DNA of 64,000 nucleotides from Rallus limicola (taxonomy: Eukaryota; Chordata; Aves; Gruiformes; Rallidae), in the NCBI GenBank assembly GCA_022605955.1, contig JAKCOZ010000040.1, positions 310,001 to 374,000 on the forward strand, given 5' to 3'. Made by a program: the position numbers and the translations under genes. Position 1 is the stretch's first letter; each line of letters begins with the position of its first letter. This document shows, one piece after another, positions 45,266 through 56,704 of the stretch. The notes beneath the pieces were generated by a model that ran no database searches, was not told the origin of the DNA, and worked only from the letters and a program-made list of their open reading frames with translations.

Positions 45266-48247
45266 TCTATGGATGCAGGAGGTTTGCACAGGTCTCCCAG
45301 GGGCAGTGTGGTCACCCCTGCTAAGCCCATAAGTCACACTTGTGTTCTGTAAAGTTACTGCTTTGTTGTAGCTGCAAGAGGCTTTTATTACCCCCAACGC
45401 TGGATAGTAAATAACACAGAGGAATTTGCTTCCACCCTGTCTGGAGCAGAAGAAGATGCTTTACTGGCTTGGCATGCTATTGCATCTTTCTGAAAGTCTT
45501 TACCAGGCTGCTTAGAATAGCCAAAAAGGCAGTGGGAAGGAGATTGTTTCCCTTGAGGGAGCTTGGCAGCTTAATCCACACTGAGAAGAAACTTGTTGAA
45601 CAATCAATGAGAATACACAGGGCTATCACCAGAGCCCATGTCTTTAAAATGTCATTTTATGTGATTTCACTCTTTAGGAATAGGTTTTCTGACATTTCAG
45701 TGGACAGCAAAGTATTTTTTGATAGCTGACAATGGAAAGAGTGCAGTGAAAGATCAAACTGCAGAGGTGCAGTTGTAGTTGTTTGAAACCTACTCCTTTG
45801 CCTGGGTGAGAAAGGAAGCATTTTTTTTTGTCCCAGATTTCAGTGGGAATCATTTAATCAGAAAATAGCTGCACAGAAAAATTCTGCTTTCTCTTGAAAG
45901 ACATTCACTAGAGGAGGAAAAAATGAACTTCACTGTGATGAAAGACAAACCTTGTGCGTGTATAAGGGAGTCATAGACTATGAACTTGACAGCATGAGGC
46001 TGGTGAGGGATCCCAGGATCTCCTGCCCTTCACTACACTAGTATATGGATTGAAATTTCTCTTACAGATCAGCCTTGACTTTAGTCTCACATCGATCAGT
46101 AGAGCTGGGAAGTTGTGGCTGCTGTAGCCATCACAGTTCACTTTCTAGAGAGTTGGTGGGAAGAAAGCACTGTGGTTCAGGGTTACCTTTCCTTGTGCTG
46201 GAGGGAGTGCTGGAGTTGGAAAAAAAAAAGTATCCTGCCTGGGAGTCAGTAAGCACACATGGCAGCCAGCTGCTCTGCTTGTGGGAGCACCTCAGGTCTG
46301 CTGGTGTGGCAGCCTGGCCCTTCTCCAATGCCAGGCTGCTCTGTGAGCAAAGGGAAGGACTTCTGACAGGGTTAAACCAACTGGTTTTCCTTCCTTCTTG
46401 ACTTCCTGCCTTCCTTTCTCCCTGCCTGCCTTCCTGCCTTCCTGCCTTCTTGCCTTCCTGCCTGCCTTCCCATTTGCCACCTTCTGCCCAAGACCATCTT
46501 CAAAGTAGGTGTGTGTCAGGATTGAGCTGCACATCCCGTGCACGTGTCCCCTGAATGTCCCATTTCAGTTTGGCATGTTCTCCCTCACCGCTGTGGAGCA
46601 AAAATGGCCCAGACTCCTTTGTCTCCTTGCTGAAAACCCTTCCAGATATGTGATGTGGGCTGAGGTGGTGTGTCCATGCCAGTGCTGTAGGAAAGCATCT
46701 CCCTCCACTCTCCTCCGCACCAGTTTCCCAACTGGGGAAGCTTCCAGACTCCAGTCTGAGATTGAGCCCGCAGTGGGAAAAGAATAAGTGACTGGGAGCT
46801 TTGGTTTTGAACCTGACCTCAATCTTTGGGCATGGTAAAACAGCCACCCCAGGAGAGGAGCATCCCTTCACAAAACCTGTGTCACTCCTGGGACTAATGA
46901 ACACAAGTTTCAGCAGCCTCAATGAACAGACCACAAACACAAGCTGAAAATACAGGCCTCTATTTCCCAAACCAACCCAAGACTTTTGTTTCTGAAGCAG
47001 GCACAAGAAGATTCACAGTTTTGTTTGCTTGCTACAAAACAACTTGGAAAGCTCTTTGCCCAGATAGACTCTATTTGCTGCTGGGCTCTGCTATTTTGAT
47101 AGAGAATCTAATTCATTCGTTTGCCTGGAGAGAAATTCAATAGAGAAGAGACTTGTGATCAATACCTGAGCGGGTGTTGGACCAGCACGCTGCAGCCTGT
47201 GCTCAAAAAGAATGAGGCCCAAAGCAGCAGGCTCTGAGCTTCCAGGGAGCCAGAAAAACCAGCCTGTAATTTGTAGCTGTAGTTATTATAGTTAGTGGTT
47301 ATTTGTAGGATCAAAATCTGTGAGTCTGCGACCTGGTTGTGCCAGGTGTGGTGCAAAACACATTAGAAGGATGAAAAGATGGAGAGGCTTTGCACCAAGG
47401 CCAACAGCTGGCTACCATGAGGTAGCCATGAGGACTGGAGAGAGTAATGCAGCAGAGCTGGGCAGGGATTGCTCTCTGCTGATCAGAAACTGCTGTCAAG
47501 TTATTTCACAGATGCCAGGAGAAGGACCTTGGGAGAGGAGGGCTTGGGGAAGACTCTGAAGGCTCATGAGGTGCTGAGTGTGTCTGTGTTGAGTTCCTGC
47601 CATGTGTAAGGAGCAGCATGGGAGGCAACACAAGTACCCCTGGCTAAAACCCAAACGGGTGGGTGATGGGGTATTGGGGACAGGTCTCCAGTGTGCACTG
47701 AAGTTGCCTGAAGGGAATAAGAGATGATGGTATAGACCCTGAGGTAGGTCTCAAAGGCCTATAAAGCCAAGACAAACAACTTACACTAGACACAGGAGTG
47801 GAGGAGCCAGAACATCCATGTGCAGAGACTGGGGGGAAAAGCACCCGGGGCAGCACAGCCCTGCAGAGCAAAGGCTAGTGACCCATTCACTTCATCCCCT
47901 GCATGGCAGGTGTTGCATTCCTGATTGCATGAGAGACCATCCTCCCTTACAATGGAGTCAATTGTTTCTTCCTTAGCCTAGAGCAGATTAGATGGGGCTT
48001 TGCATATATGTACCCAGCTCTCAGATGTGTTTGTAATGACAATAAACCAGACACAAGCTCTGGTTTAAAGCCAGCTGCCTCTGAGCCTGGGACAAACAAA
48101 CAGCCACCTCTGCCTGAAATGATCCCACTGCAGAATACAGCTCTAGCACCAAAAGAAGCTTTGAAGAAAGTCTGCTTGGAGAAAAGAGTAAGGACACGGT
48201 ATCTATGTTTAGAAGGGAACGGATGATAAAAGCTGGAGATCAGTTCT
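45266..48247. other. Long unassigned stretch
   Basis: No gene or CR1 is recognised over 3 kb. It contains a pyrimidine-rich simple repeat at 46386-46470 and short A runs. A minus frame at 46500-47006 (168 codons) has no recognisable motif. A 46075-46401 plus frame is likewise uninformative. Confidence 0.45.
46386..46470. repeat. Pyrimidine-rich (CCTT/CCTGCCTT)n simple repeat
   Basis: Imperfect repetition of CTTCCTGCCTTCCTGCC over about 85 bases, all pyrimidine except scattered G. The purine strand reads GGAAGGCAGG repeats. Such tracts can adopt triplex DNA and are length-variable. Confidence 0.9.
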
Positions 48248-48666
48248 CATAGAATCATAGCATCACAGACTGGTCTGGGTTGGGAGGGACCCCAAGGGTC
48301 CCAGAGCTCCAACCCCCTGACACAGGCAGGGACACCAACCTCCAGGCCTGGAGCTACACAAGGTTGCCCAGGGCCCCAGCCAACCTGGCCTTCAACACCC
48401 CCAGGGACGGGGCACCCACCCCCTCTCTGGGCAGCCCCTGCCAGCCCCTCCCCACTCTCTCTGCACAGAACTTCCCCCTCAGATCTCCTCTCCCCCTTCC
48501 CTCCTCCAGCTTCACTCCAGCCCCCTTGTCCTGCCAGGCTCTGCCCTTGAACAAGCTGATTCCCCTCCTGTTCCTCTGCTCCCTTCAGGGACTGGCAGGC
48601 TGCAATGAGGTCCCCCCACAGCCTTCTCTTCTCCAGGCTGACCCAGCCCAGCTCCCTCAGCCTCAC
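48248..48666 (-). mobile_element. CR1 copy, group A, about 420 bases
   Basis: The plus strand begins with the reversed tail TCATAGAATCATAGCATCAC and goes through the 3' UTR and ORF2 tail complement to CCAGCTCCCTCAGCCTCACT. On the minus strand the terminal ORF2 frame (48354-48554) and [19 protein letters not shown] are both readable. Truncated at nearly the same point as the 2658 copy. Confidence 0.95.
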
Positions 48667-50867
48667 TTCTTTTTGCTAAAAGTCTGCAGAGAAAAAGGGC
48701 TAGAAGAGAACAGGACACTCCAACTTCTTTTTATTCTGTCTCTTCTACTTGCCTTTCTTATGCTGCCTTTGTTTGTAGATGATTTTACTCAACTGGAGCT
48801 GAAAACCTATGGGGATGTCTGTCTTTCAGTACAAATTTATTAATAGGTAAATATCTCCAGCAATTTCTTTTTAAAAATCTAAAAAAACACTCACTCTCTC
48901 CTTCCCTCCCCAAGCCTTCCAGTTCAGTACAGGAGAAAAATAGAGCACAAGAGAAAAATCTATGCAGCCTTCAAAGAAATCACTTTGCTGATACATGGAG
49001 CAGAAAGCAACAGATAGATAAATAAATAAAAAAATAAATAAATAAGTAAATGCTAGACACACATAAGCAGATTTAGTAGAAATACCCAAAGCAAGATCTC
49101 AAGACTTCACAACCAACCTGGCAGTACCAGTGAATGCATGGGAACTACCTTGGAGCAAGACAAGGGATTCTGGGGTGCAGGAGTGTAGGGAAATATCTAT
49201 TTCTCTGAGAAAATTAAGTTTCATTTATGGTGAAATTTTTCATGTCCTGAGGTCAGTGCTTACACAGGGCTGGACTGCAGATGGCTGGTTTATAGCTATC
49301 TGAGGTCAGAAGGGATGAATTCCACTCTGGCCATCTGTAGCATCGCCTGAAGGTCTGCTCCCTCCAGTTTTTCTGGCATCTTCATCAGAAGATACCACAC
49401 TCAGCTGGTTCTGAACACATCCCTGCTTCTAGCTGGTTCTGGTGAGCCAGGTTCTGGGAAGGCAGCACCTGAGGCTTGGCCAAGGGCAGCCCAACCACTG
49501 CTGCTCAGGGTGGAAATGCACCAGTGTGTGCAAAGTCAGAAATGAGAAGCACACACACATCTCTCATCCCTTTGGCTGGTGAGGGGAGCAGTGACTGGAG
49601 GAAGCTGCAGGCTTTCTCCAAGGCTCCTGCTCTGTTATCATTCCTTTGCTTTCTCTTGCTTCCAGGAGAATTCACTCACTCTTCAGAAGGGGAAGGAGGG
49701 AGATGACTTGCATTAAGTCCCATGGACTTCTGATCCGTGCTGCCTTTAATATTTATCTGAAACATCTGACTAGCTCAACCTATGAAGTGCTTTCTGCAGC
49801 AATTTGCAAGACACTGAAAAGGGTTCACAGGGGACAGGAACCTTTCCTGAGATGAGGAAGGGAGTTTGTAGGCAAGGACAAGCAGTGGCTCCACTGCTCC
49901 TATGATCCACATATGCCCATTTTCCTTGGGCTGTGCTCAGTGCTACTGGCCCATGAATGGTGAAGCAGCCCAGCTGTGTTCCCATATCAACTGCTGTCAC
50001 TTGGATCTTCCCTCTGTTAAATGTAATGCTAATTTGATTTATAATTCTTCCAAAGCAAAATCTTGGGGACCTTTGAGCGCATTAAAAATTGATCTCAAGG
50101 CATGCTCCCTGAAGGCATCTGTGCACCAACCAATAAACCAACTCAAAACCAGTCTTTAGAAACACCCTTACTCCATGTGCACCCTCCCTACTGCTATTTC
50201 ATTATTATTCCCAGACCTGACACAAGCTTCTCTGGACACAGCATTTTACAGCTCTGTGCTGCCTTTGTGCAACTGGGTACAAAACTACAGACACATCAAC
50301 TTCCTACCTTTCATTTCTCCCTTTTCCTAACACTAAATACCAATCAAGATCTTGCAGAGAGCTTTGGGCAACATTGTCCTGATAAATGTTCACCTATTCC
50401 TTCTATTTTTCGTCCTCCTGATTGCTGTTCTTCTTGCTAGCTATATTTGCATGAAAATAAGGCCTTTATTGCTTATGTCCCTGGTGTGCTATTGCATTTA
50501 GAAGCTGCAAAGATTTTAAAATCTGCAGGTGATGAATAAGGCACTGGAACAGATGTCCACAGTAATTAAAAATGTGGGAATATTTTCATCTGTTAAATAC
50601 AGTGCAATGGGCAGTGTTGTTTCTAAGCAGAACCTTTCCTGTGAGCTGCTCATGGAGATCTTAGGTCTCATAAGGCTGTAGGTTCTCACAGAAGTAAAAC
50701 CTGGCTGGCTTTAAGGTGGAAAAGATGGATCCTGCAAGTCCCTCTGCCCCATGTCAGCTTCTCAGGAGCTCAGAGGCCACTTCAGAGGAAGCAGCTTCAG
50801 CACAGCGTGAGACTTGGTCCATCTCCAGCTCCTACACTTTGCCTCCCAGCTTCCTACTTCACAGACT
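48667..50867. other. Unassigned stretch
   Basis: No gene is recognised. An AAAT-type microsatellite lies at 49013-49051. Positions 49990-50120 and 50440-50620 are AT-rich (GCTAATTTGATTTATAATTC, GCATTAAAAATTGATC) and may be conserved noncoding DNA. Confidence 0.45.
49013..49051. repeat. (AAAT)n microsatellite
   Basis: GATAGATAAATAAATAAAAA then AATAAATAAATAAGTAAATG: about nine imperfect tetranucleotide units. Confidence 0.92.
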
Positions 50868-51105
50868 GGATATTAGGAAAAATTTCTTCACACAAAGGCT
50901 GGCCAGGCATTGGAACAGAGAGGTGGTGGAGTGGAGTCACCATCCCAGAGAGGTGGTGGAGTCACCATCCCTGGAGGTGTTCAAAAGACCTGTAGATGTG
51001 GCATTTTGGGACACAGTTTAGTAGACGTGGTGGTGTTGGGTTGACAGTTGGACTTGATCTTAGAGGCCTTTTCCAACTTTAAAGAGTCTCTGATTCTGTG
51101 GTTCA
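50868..51105 (+). mobile_element. Older CR1 3' fragment, group E, with internal duplication
   Basis: The plus frame reads LDIRKNFFTQRLARHWNR and then EVVESPSLEVFKRPVDVAFW, the end of CR1 ORF2, followed by the short UTR GGACTTGATCTTAGAGGCC and tail GAGTCTCTGATTCTGTGG. Between HWNR and the second EVVESPSLE lies a local duplication of about 25 to 30 bases (50916-50945 and 50946-50970) in which GAGAGGTGGTGGAGT and CACCATCC occur twice. It is the same group as 4441-4664. Confidence 0.9.
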
Positions 51106-52610
51106 TCCCTCTGTTCTCATGGCAGGCTCCCCCAGTGCAGCTCCCTCTGCATGCTCTTTTCAGGTTGGCCTATGGTACCTTTTTGCTAAGCTCTGCAGGC
51201 TTCAGCTCTTAAGTCCTAACGCCCAAAATCAAGGGCTTTGTGATCCTGCCTGTATAACACACACCCTTGGACTGCAGACTGTTTAGTGAGTTGTGTGTCT
51301 TTCTGCATACGAACACTGTGCCTGGTGCAGTACAAGGAGGTGATTGACTGAGCCCTTAGGCAGAGCCGTGGTGTGATTAATGACACTTTCCTCCTTTCCT
51401 TTCTCTGCTAGTGATGAGCATATTGGAAATGCCTTGATCAATACAGATTACAGGGATCAAGTCTTCATCTCCTTTCAAATCTGGTCTATAATGTGTTTCC
51501 TCCGCTTTTGTTGAGCCTTTAAATGCCTGCCTTTTTTTCCCTCCCTTAATTATTTATCTCACTAACATCATTAGCTCCCAAGCATGTTTTGGATGGCATT
51601 TGTTGTGTAGTAAGACACAGACTAAACTAGCATTGATTTTGAATGCTGCTTCTTCACTTGGGAGTTACTGTACAGAGGTTCCACAGTGTAAAAAGACACA
51701 GGATTTGACTCTCATCTTCTGTACACAGACACAGCTCTCTCTATCAGCAGGTTTGGTGGCAAGGAAATTGGCCTATGAAACTTTTGTCCCACTTCTCCAT
51801 TTGAAGCCTTTTTATATGCTCCACTTTTGAGACAAATCTGAGAGCAGCATTGGGTACAGGACTTATTAGCACTAATTGCCTCCCAGGGTAAAATCAAACA
51901 TCCACATCACTAAAATGTCCTGCTCTGTTTTCATAATAGCCATTTAATTCAATGGGCAGAAGTGCAGGGGACTTTCCCAGAGAAAGGTAATACATGTAAA
52001 TTGAAAATGTAATGGGATATTGGGACACATTATACCCAGCAGGTCTGCCAGATGTGATTAAACTCAGTTCCTTTACAAAAGGATAATAGTGCTCATTGTA
52101 GACCAGCAAAATAAAATCCCCAATTGTTCTGTTAACACTTAAGCCCAACCCTGGATGTTGGTGCTGCCCAAACCAAAATGATCTTTTCCATCTCTTGTTT
52201 CTAGTGCAGGAAGATCCAAGGCAATGGGATGTGATTGCTCGTGGTCTCCAGTTATTCATCCTTATTGAAAGTTTTGAACTGACATCTGATAACAGTCAAC
52301 TGAAATTACACTGCCACTCAGAAAACATCTGGACTGGAGGTACGCTTGTCCTGGACCACTGTATAACTAGAAAATGCTAATAAACTCTATGAAGAGACAG
52401 GATAATTTGTTTTATGTTTCTCTGCTGCTTCAGCTTCTTCTGAAAGCCCAAGCAAAGTCTGAGTAATTCACAGTTCAATATCCTGCCCCAGTGAACAGTT
52501 CAGTGGCAATGCCAACTTAGGCACAAGGGCAAAATTACCATCTACCCACTGCTTAAAATGGGACATGGTAACCTGAACATGTCTTCCCCTGCAAGGATGT
52601 CTTAACATGT
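51106..52610. other. Unassigned stretch, strong candidate conserved noncoding DNA
   Basis: No gene is recognised. Positions 51830-52110 contain TTAGCACTAATTGCC, CATAATAGCCATTTAATTC, ATACATGTAAATTGAAAATG and GTGATTAAACTCAG with no repeat similarity. Positions 51530-51590 hold CCTTAATTATTTATCTCAC. The texture is that of conserved noncoding elements. Confidence 0.4.
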
Positions 52611-53258
52611 GCCAGCAGTGGCTCTGGCACCTGGAGAGGGAGATGGGATCCTGGGCTCCATCAGCAGAGGGTGGTCAGCAGGGACAGGGAGGGGATTGTC
52701 CCTCTCTGCTCTGCCCTGGGGAGGCCCCAGCTGGAGTCCTGTGTCCAGAGCTGGGGCCCCAGGACAAGAGAGATGTGGGGCTGTTGGAGAGGGGTCAGAG
52801 GAGCCCCGGAGATGCTCAGAGGGCTGGAGCAGCTCCCCTCTGGAGAGAGGCTGAGGGAGCTGGGCTGGGTCAGCCTGGAGAAGAGAAGGCTGTGGGGGGA
52901 CCTCATTGCAGCCTGCCAGTCCCTGAAGGGAGCAGAGGAACAGGAGGGGAATCAGCTTGTTCAAGGGCAGAGCCTGGCAGGACAAGGGGGCTGGAGTGAA
53001 GCTGGAGGAGGGAAGGGGGAAAGGAGATCTTAGGGGGAAGTTCTGTGCAGAGAGAGTGGGGAGGGGCTGGCAGGGGCTGCCCAGAGAGGGGGTGGGTGCC
53101 CCGTGCCTGGGGGTGTTGAAGGCCAGGTTGGCTGGGGCCCTGGGCAACCTTGTGTAGCTCCAGGCCTGGAGGTTGGTGTCCCTGCCTGTGTCAGGGGGTT
53201 GGAGCTCTGTGCTCCTTGGGGTCCCTTCCAACCCAGACCAGGCTGGGATTCTGTGATC
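52611..53258 (+). mobile_element. CR1 copy, group A, about 650 bases
   Basis: It starts GCCAGCAGTGGCTCTGGCAC, includes IVPLCSALGRPQLESCVQSW and [30 protein letters not shown], then the terminal ORF2 frame at 52957-53157 (ending ALGNLV, TAG), and ends GGCTGGGATTCTGTGATCTC. The ORF2 pieces fall in more than one frame. Confidence 0.96.
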
Positions 53259-55872
53259 TCAGTCTGGGCCTTATCGTGCAGGTTGTTGCAAGAAGCTGCT
53301 TTGGGAAACCAACCCCAGAGCCAGAAGACAGAGCAGAGCTGGAGCCCAGGACATGACAAACTCATCTTGCAGAGGACTTGCCTTCAGTGACTGAGTGGTC
53401 TGGCCCGGCAGAAAGCTGCAGTCTGGGGTAGGAAACACCAGCACTGCACCTGAGGATCCAGGGCAGGAGCTGAGCAGTGTGTGGGCAGAGAGCAGAAAGG
53501 GGCAGTGAGGAATCCAGGCTGAGCACAGGCACAGAGCACCAGGAGGCTGCTGCGGGCTGGGGGGAGTTTGCTAGAGGAGGTGTTCAAATACCAGCAGAAT
53601 CACAGGATTCATGGATCACAGAGCTGTCACAGCCTCTCCTGTCTCATTGGGAGAGGCATCATAACACACTGAGGGAGTGGGGAAAGAACTAATGAGCTTT
53701 TCCTTCCCTTTCCCCCTATTCCCTGTTAGCTCTGGTTCAGTGTTACCAGATTTTATACTATGGACACGTGCATCCAGTGCTGCTGGATCCAGTCCTGCTG
53801 CTGAAACCAATGAGCCCCACTTGGCTGCTTTCAAACCTTCCACTAAGCACAACACACAAATAATAAAAGTAGGAACATCAGTAGAAGAATCTCAAAGCCC
53901 CAGTGGGCCAATTTCCTCCTGGTTTGTTTCCTTTGCACAGTCTGGTGAGGGTAATCAAACAATTCGGGGCTTGCTAATGACCCTGCCTAATCTCTCCTCC
54001 CAATGCCACAGGCATAAAATACCACAGCTACATGTCCTTCCTTTCCTGGCTTTATCCTCCACCTCCCAGGCTGGATACAAAGCCATGGCAGGGGCAGCTG
54101 AACATCAGTTTGAGATTTTGTACCCTTTCTTTCTGTATCTTTGTACCTTTGCTGCTGTTTATTCACCCTAGACACAGAGCATACAGAGATGGAAGCCTGA
54201 GGAAAGGTATCAGACTGCTTGTCTTGTTCACAGGGTAAGTGAAACAGAAAAGGACAATGTTGGTAGGAAGACAAGAAATATTGGCACGTATTTACAGCAG
54301 AAAATGAATCACAGGTATCCAGTTTTGCAGGTTCTCACTGTTTTATAAGGCATGCAGCAGTATCAAAACCTCAGTTCTTCAGCCCTGTGAAATTCTCAGG
54401 TAGCATTAAACAAAAAAGAAGTCTAAACCTTGCAGCTTCCAAGGAAAGCTCTTAAATACAGACTAAAAGAGTGTTCAGGGCCCACAAACCTGGGAGCAAA
54501 AGGCAAGAAACCCTAAAATATCTTTAAAACCAAAAATCTCGTTATTATTTGAAGGCTTGGTACATATTACCAAGTTTGGGTCAAGATAGGCATCATTCTC
54601 TCCCTTTGGTGCTCTGCAGCAAGTTTGCAATAGGTTTTTTGTAATCTGTGGCTCCAAGGGATGCCTTATTCCTCCTCACACCCTCATTTTATGTCTGGGA
54701 CAATATAACTGAAAGCCATCTCTCAAACCTGAGGTCTCTGATTCCCTGCACCAGCTTTCCTCTCACCAGGAGCATCTCCAAGGATTCAGCTGGCATCAGG
54801 TCTGGCCTTGCTTGACCTCTTTTGGCCCCATCTCTGCTGTTTGCAGAGTTGTACATCTCCCCATCCAAGGTTGCTCTATGTTCTAGTACCATGGCAAAAC
54901 CAAAGCTCTCATCCTAACAATTACCTTCCCTGCATGATGGGAACCATACCAACAGAGAGCAGCTGATCTGAGCCTCTTTTAAAACTATTTTCCAGCTTCA
55001 GCCCAATTTCCCAAACAGATTCCCAACAGACTATCATCTGAGGTAAGGCCAGGAAATGGATGAAGACTCATCATGACCAAGAGGTCATCTTATTCCTCAC
55101 ACCTCATGCAAGATGCAGCTGCTGGTGGCAACGATGGACAGAGGTGGAGGAATTGCTGGGTTGGTAACATGGGTATGAGTTTGGGAACTCCTCAGTTCCC
55201 AAAACCAACAAAACTGAGCAGCTGTTGGAAGCAAAATCTACGAGTGCATTTAAAGATGCAATGAAAACCCATGGCAGAGCTGGATGTTAGATCCAAACCA
55301 TCTGATTCTTAGCTTTCAGCTGGAAGCTCCACGTGGACAACCCCTGGAAGAGATTAATCCCTGAAGATGGTCTAAAAGCCACTTTTAGCACATACCTAAA
55401 AGAAGCACAGTCTGCTCTACAAAGGCTCCATCCTCTCCTCAACACTGCAGGATCCCAGCATCTCTCAGCAACGTATTAAACAGCATGATTACCATTTATC
55501 ATGTGACATTTTCCCTGTAGCTGGAGGGAAGAGTAGTACCTGGCAGAAAATGCCCTTTTGATAAGTGTATTTTTCTTCTCACTATCTAGCAGCACTGCTT
55601 GCACTTTGAAAAGTAGATGGTAGTGCTTACAATGGTCCTTAGCTGCCTGAGGCCAAGGGGATATTGATATTGCTTACAAGGAGGGATCTTGGGAGCAGCT
55701 GTGAGCACAGCATGTTCCCTGATGTGTGCATCTCCTGTTCACACAAGGACCTGGCAGACACCCCGCCGTGTGCTGGCACAATGTCTGAGGAGAGCCTGGC
55801 CAGCAGCATCTGGCAGCTGAACTTAACCACAGAATGGCAGAATCTGCTTCTGGGGAGCGGGTGGATGCCCTG
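53259..55872. other. Unassigned stretch
   Basis: No gene or CR1 is recognised over 2.6 kb. A plus frame at 53677-54171 (164 codons) overlaps minus frames and shows no motif. The right edge merges into a minisatellite. Confidence 0.45.
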
Positions 55873-56125
55873 AGGCCCACATGCTCCTTGTGCTGTGGAA
55901 GCCCTAAGGTCCTTGTGCTGTGGAAGCCCTGAGGCCCACATGCTCCTTGTGCTGTGGAAGCCCTAAGGTCCTTGTGCTGTGGAAGCCCTGAGGCCCACAT
56001 GCTCCTTGTGCTGTGGAAGCCCTGGGCTCCTTGTGCTGTGGAAGCCCTAAGGCTTGTGCTGTGGATGGAAGCCCTAAGGCCCACATGCTCCTTGTGCTGT
56101 GGAAGCCTTGAGTGCCACATGCTCC
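55873..56125. repeat. Minisatellite with a 59-base higher-order unit
   Basis: A 34-base unit (AGGCCCACATGCTCCTTGTG, then CTGTGGAAGCCCTA) alternates with a 25-base shortened unit (AGGTCCTTGTGCTGTGGAAG, CCCTG). The pair gives a 59-base period: AGGCCC occurs at 55873, 55932 and 55991. After about 56015 the order decays into single shorter units. The minus strand happens to be open for 160 codons across it, but since 59 is not a multiple of three the units are read in different frames. Confidence 0.93.
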
Positions 56126-56411
56126 TCATGGTGTCACCAACTGTGACTCTACCCATGGCTGCAGCTGCACCCTGGGCAGCCAGACAATCTGTGCTGGTTC
56201 CATGGGATGTTCAGGAAAAAAAAAACACCTAAAATATATCGACTGGGACCATATTTGGACCTAACACCCAGCCAGTGTTTCTGAGCATCATGCTCAGGAC
56301 TGGGGTTTCACAGACCAAGCTTACATGTGCAAGAGAAGCAGAGGAGTTATGGGGAACGCTTTTATTTATTGCTCACTCAAGGGGGAGAGCAGGCAACCTG
56401 GGAGAAGTGTG

Positions 56412-56453
<42 letters not shown>

Positions 56454-56704
56454 CAGTGCCCTAAAGCCTTGTTACACCAGGCAGGAAACAAGTTCTCAGG
56501 AGAAGGGAACTAGAGGTTGAACTTCACTTTCAGGCTATTGTGGGTTTGTGTTCTCTTTTCAGAGGAAGGTTCCTAGGGACAGCTAATACCCTGTATTAGA
56601 CCAACAACTCCCATTTTAGCCCTTCCATGGCCAATGAGACTGATGCTGTGCTGCTGTAGAGCAGCCTCATGCAAACCAGAGGAGAGGTTTCTCTCCTCTG
56701 CCTC
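56126..56704. other. Unassigned stretch holding a TG microsatellite
   Basis: No gene is recognised. It contains an A8-9 run near 56216 and the (TG)n run described separately. The last 20 bases are a CTCTGC-rich phrase that runs into duplicated block 1. Confidence 0.5.
56412..56452. repeat. (TG)n microsatellite, about 20 units
   Basis: GCATG then about nineteen uninterrupted GT dinucleotides, ending TTCAGTGCC. It is the longest dinucleotide tract in the window and a probable polymorphic marker. Confidence 0.95.

Noticed and set aside
46292..46543. Basic repeat protein (GRKAGREKG-like) on the minus strand
   Set aside because: Translation of a pyrimidine-rich simple repeat.
46500..47006. 168-codon minus frame as a gene
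   Set aside because: No family pattern or repeated use of codons; overlapping frames on both strands.
55674..56156. 160-codon repetitive protein on the minus strand
   Set aside because: It runs across a minisatellite whose 59-base period shifts frame; no start context or homology argument supports it.
56275..56520. Cys/Val repeat protein on the plus strand
   Set aside because: Translation of the (TG)n microsatellite.
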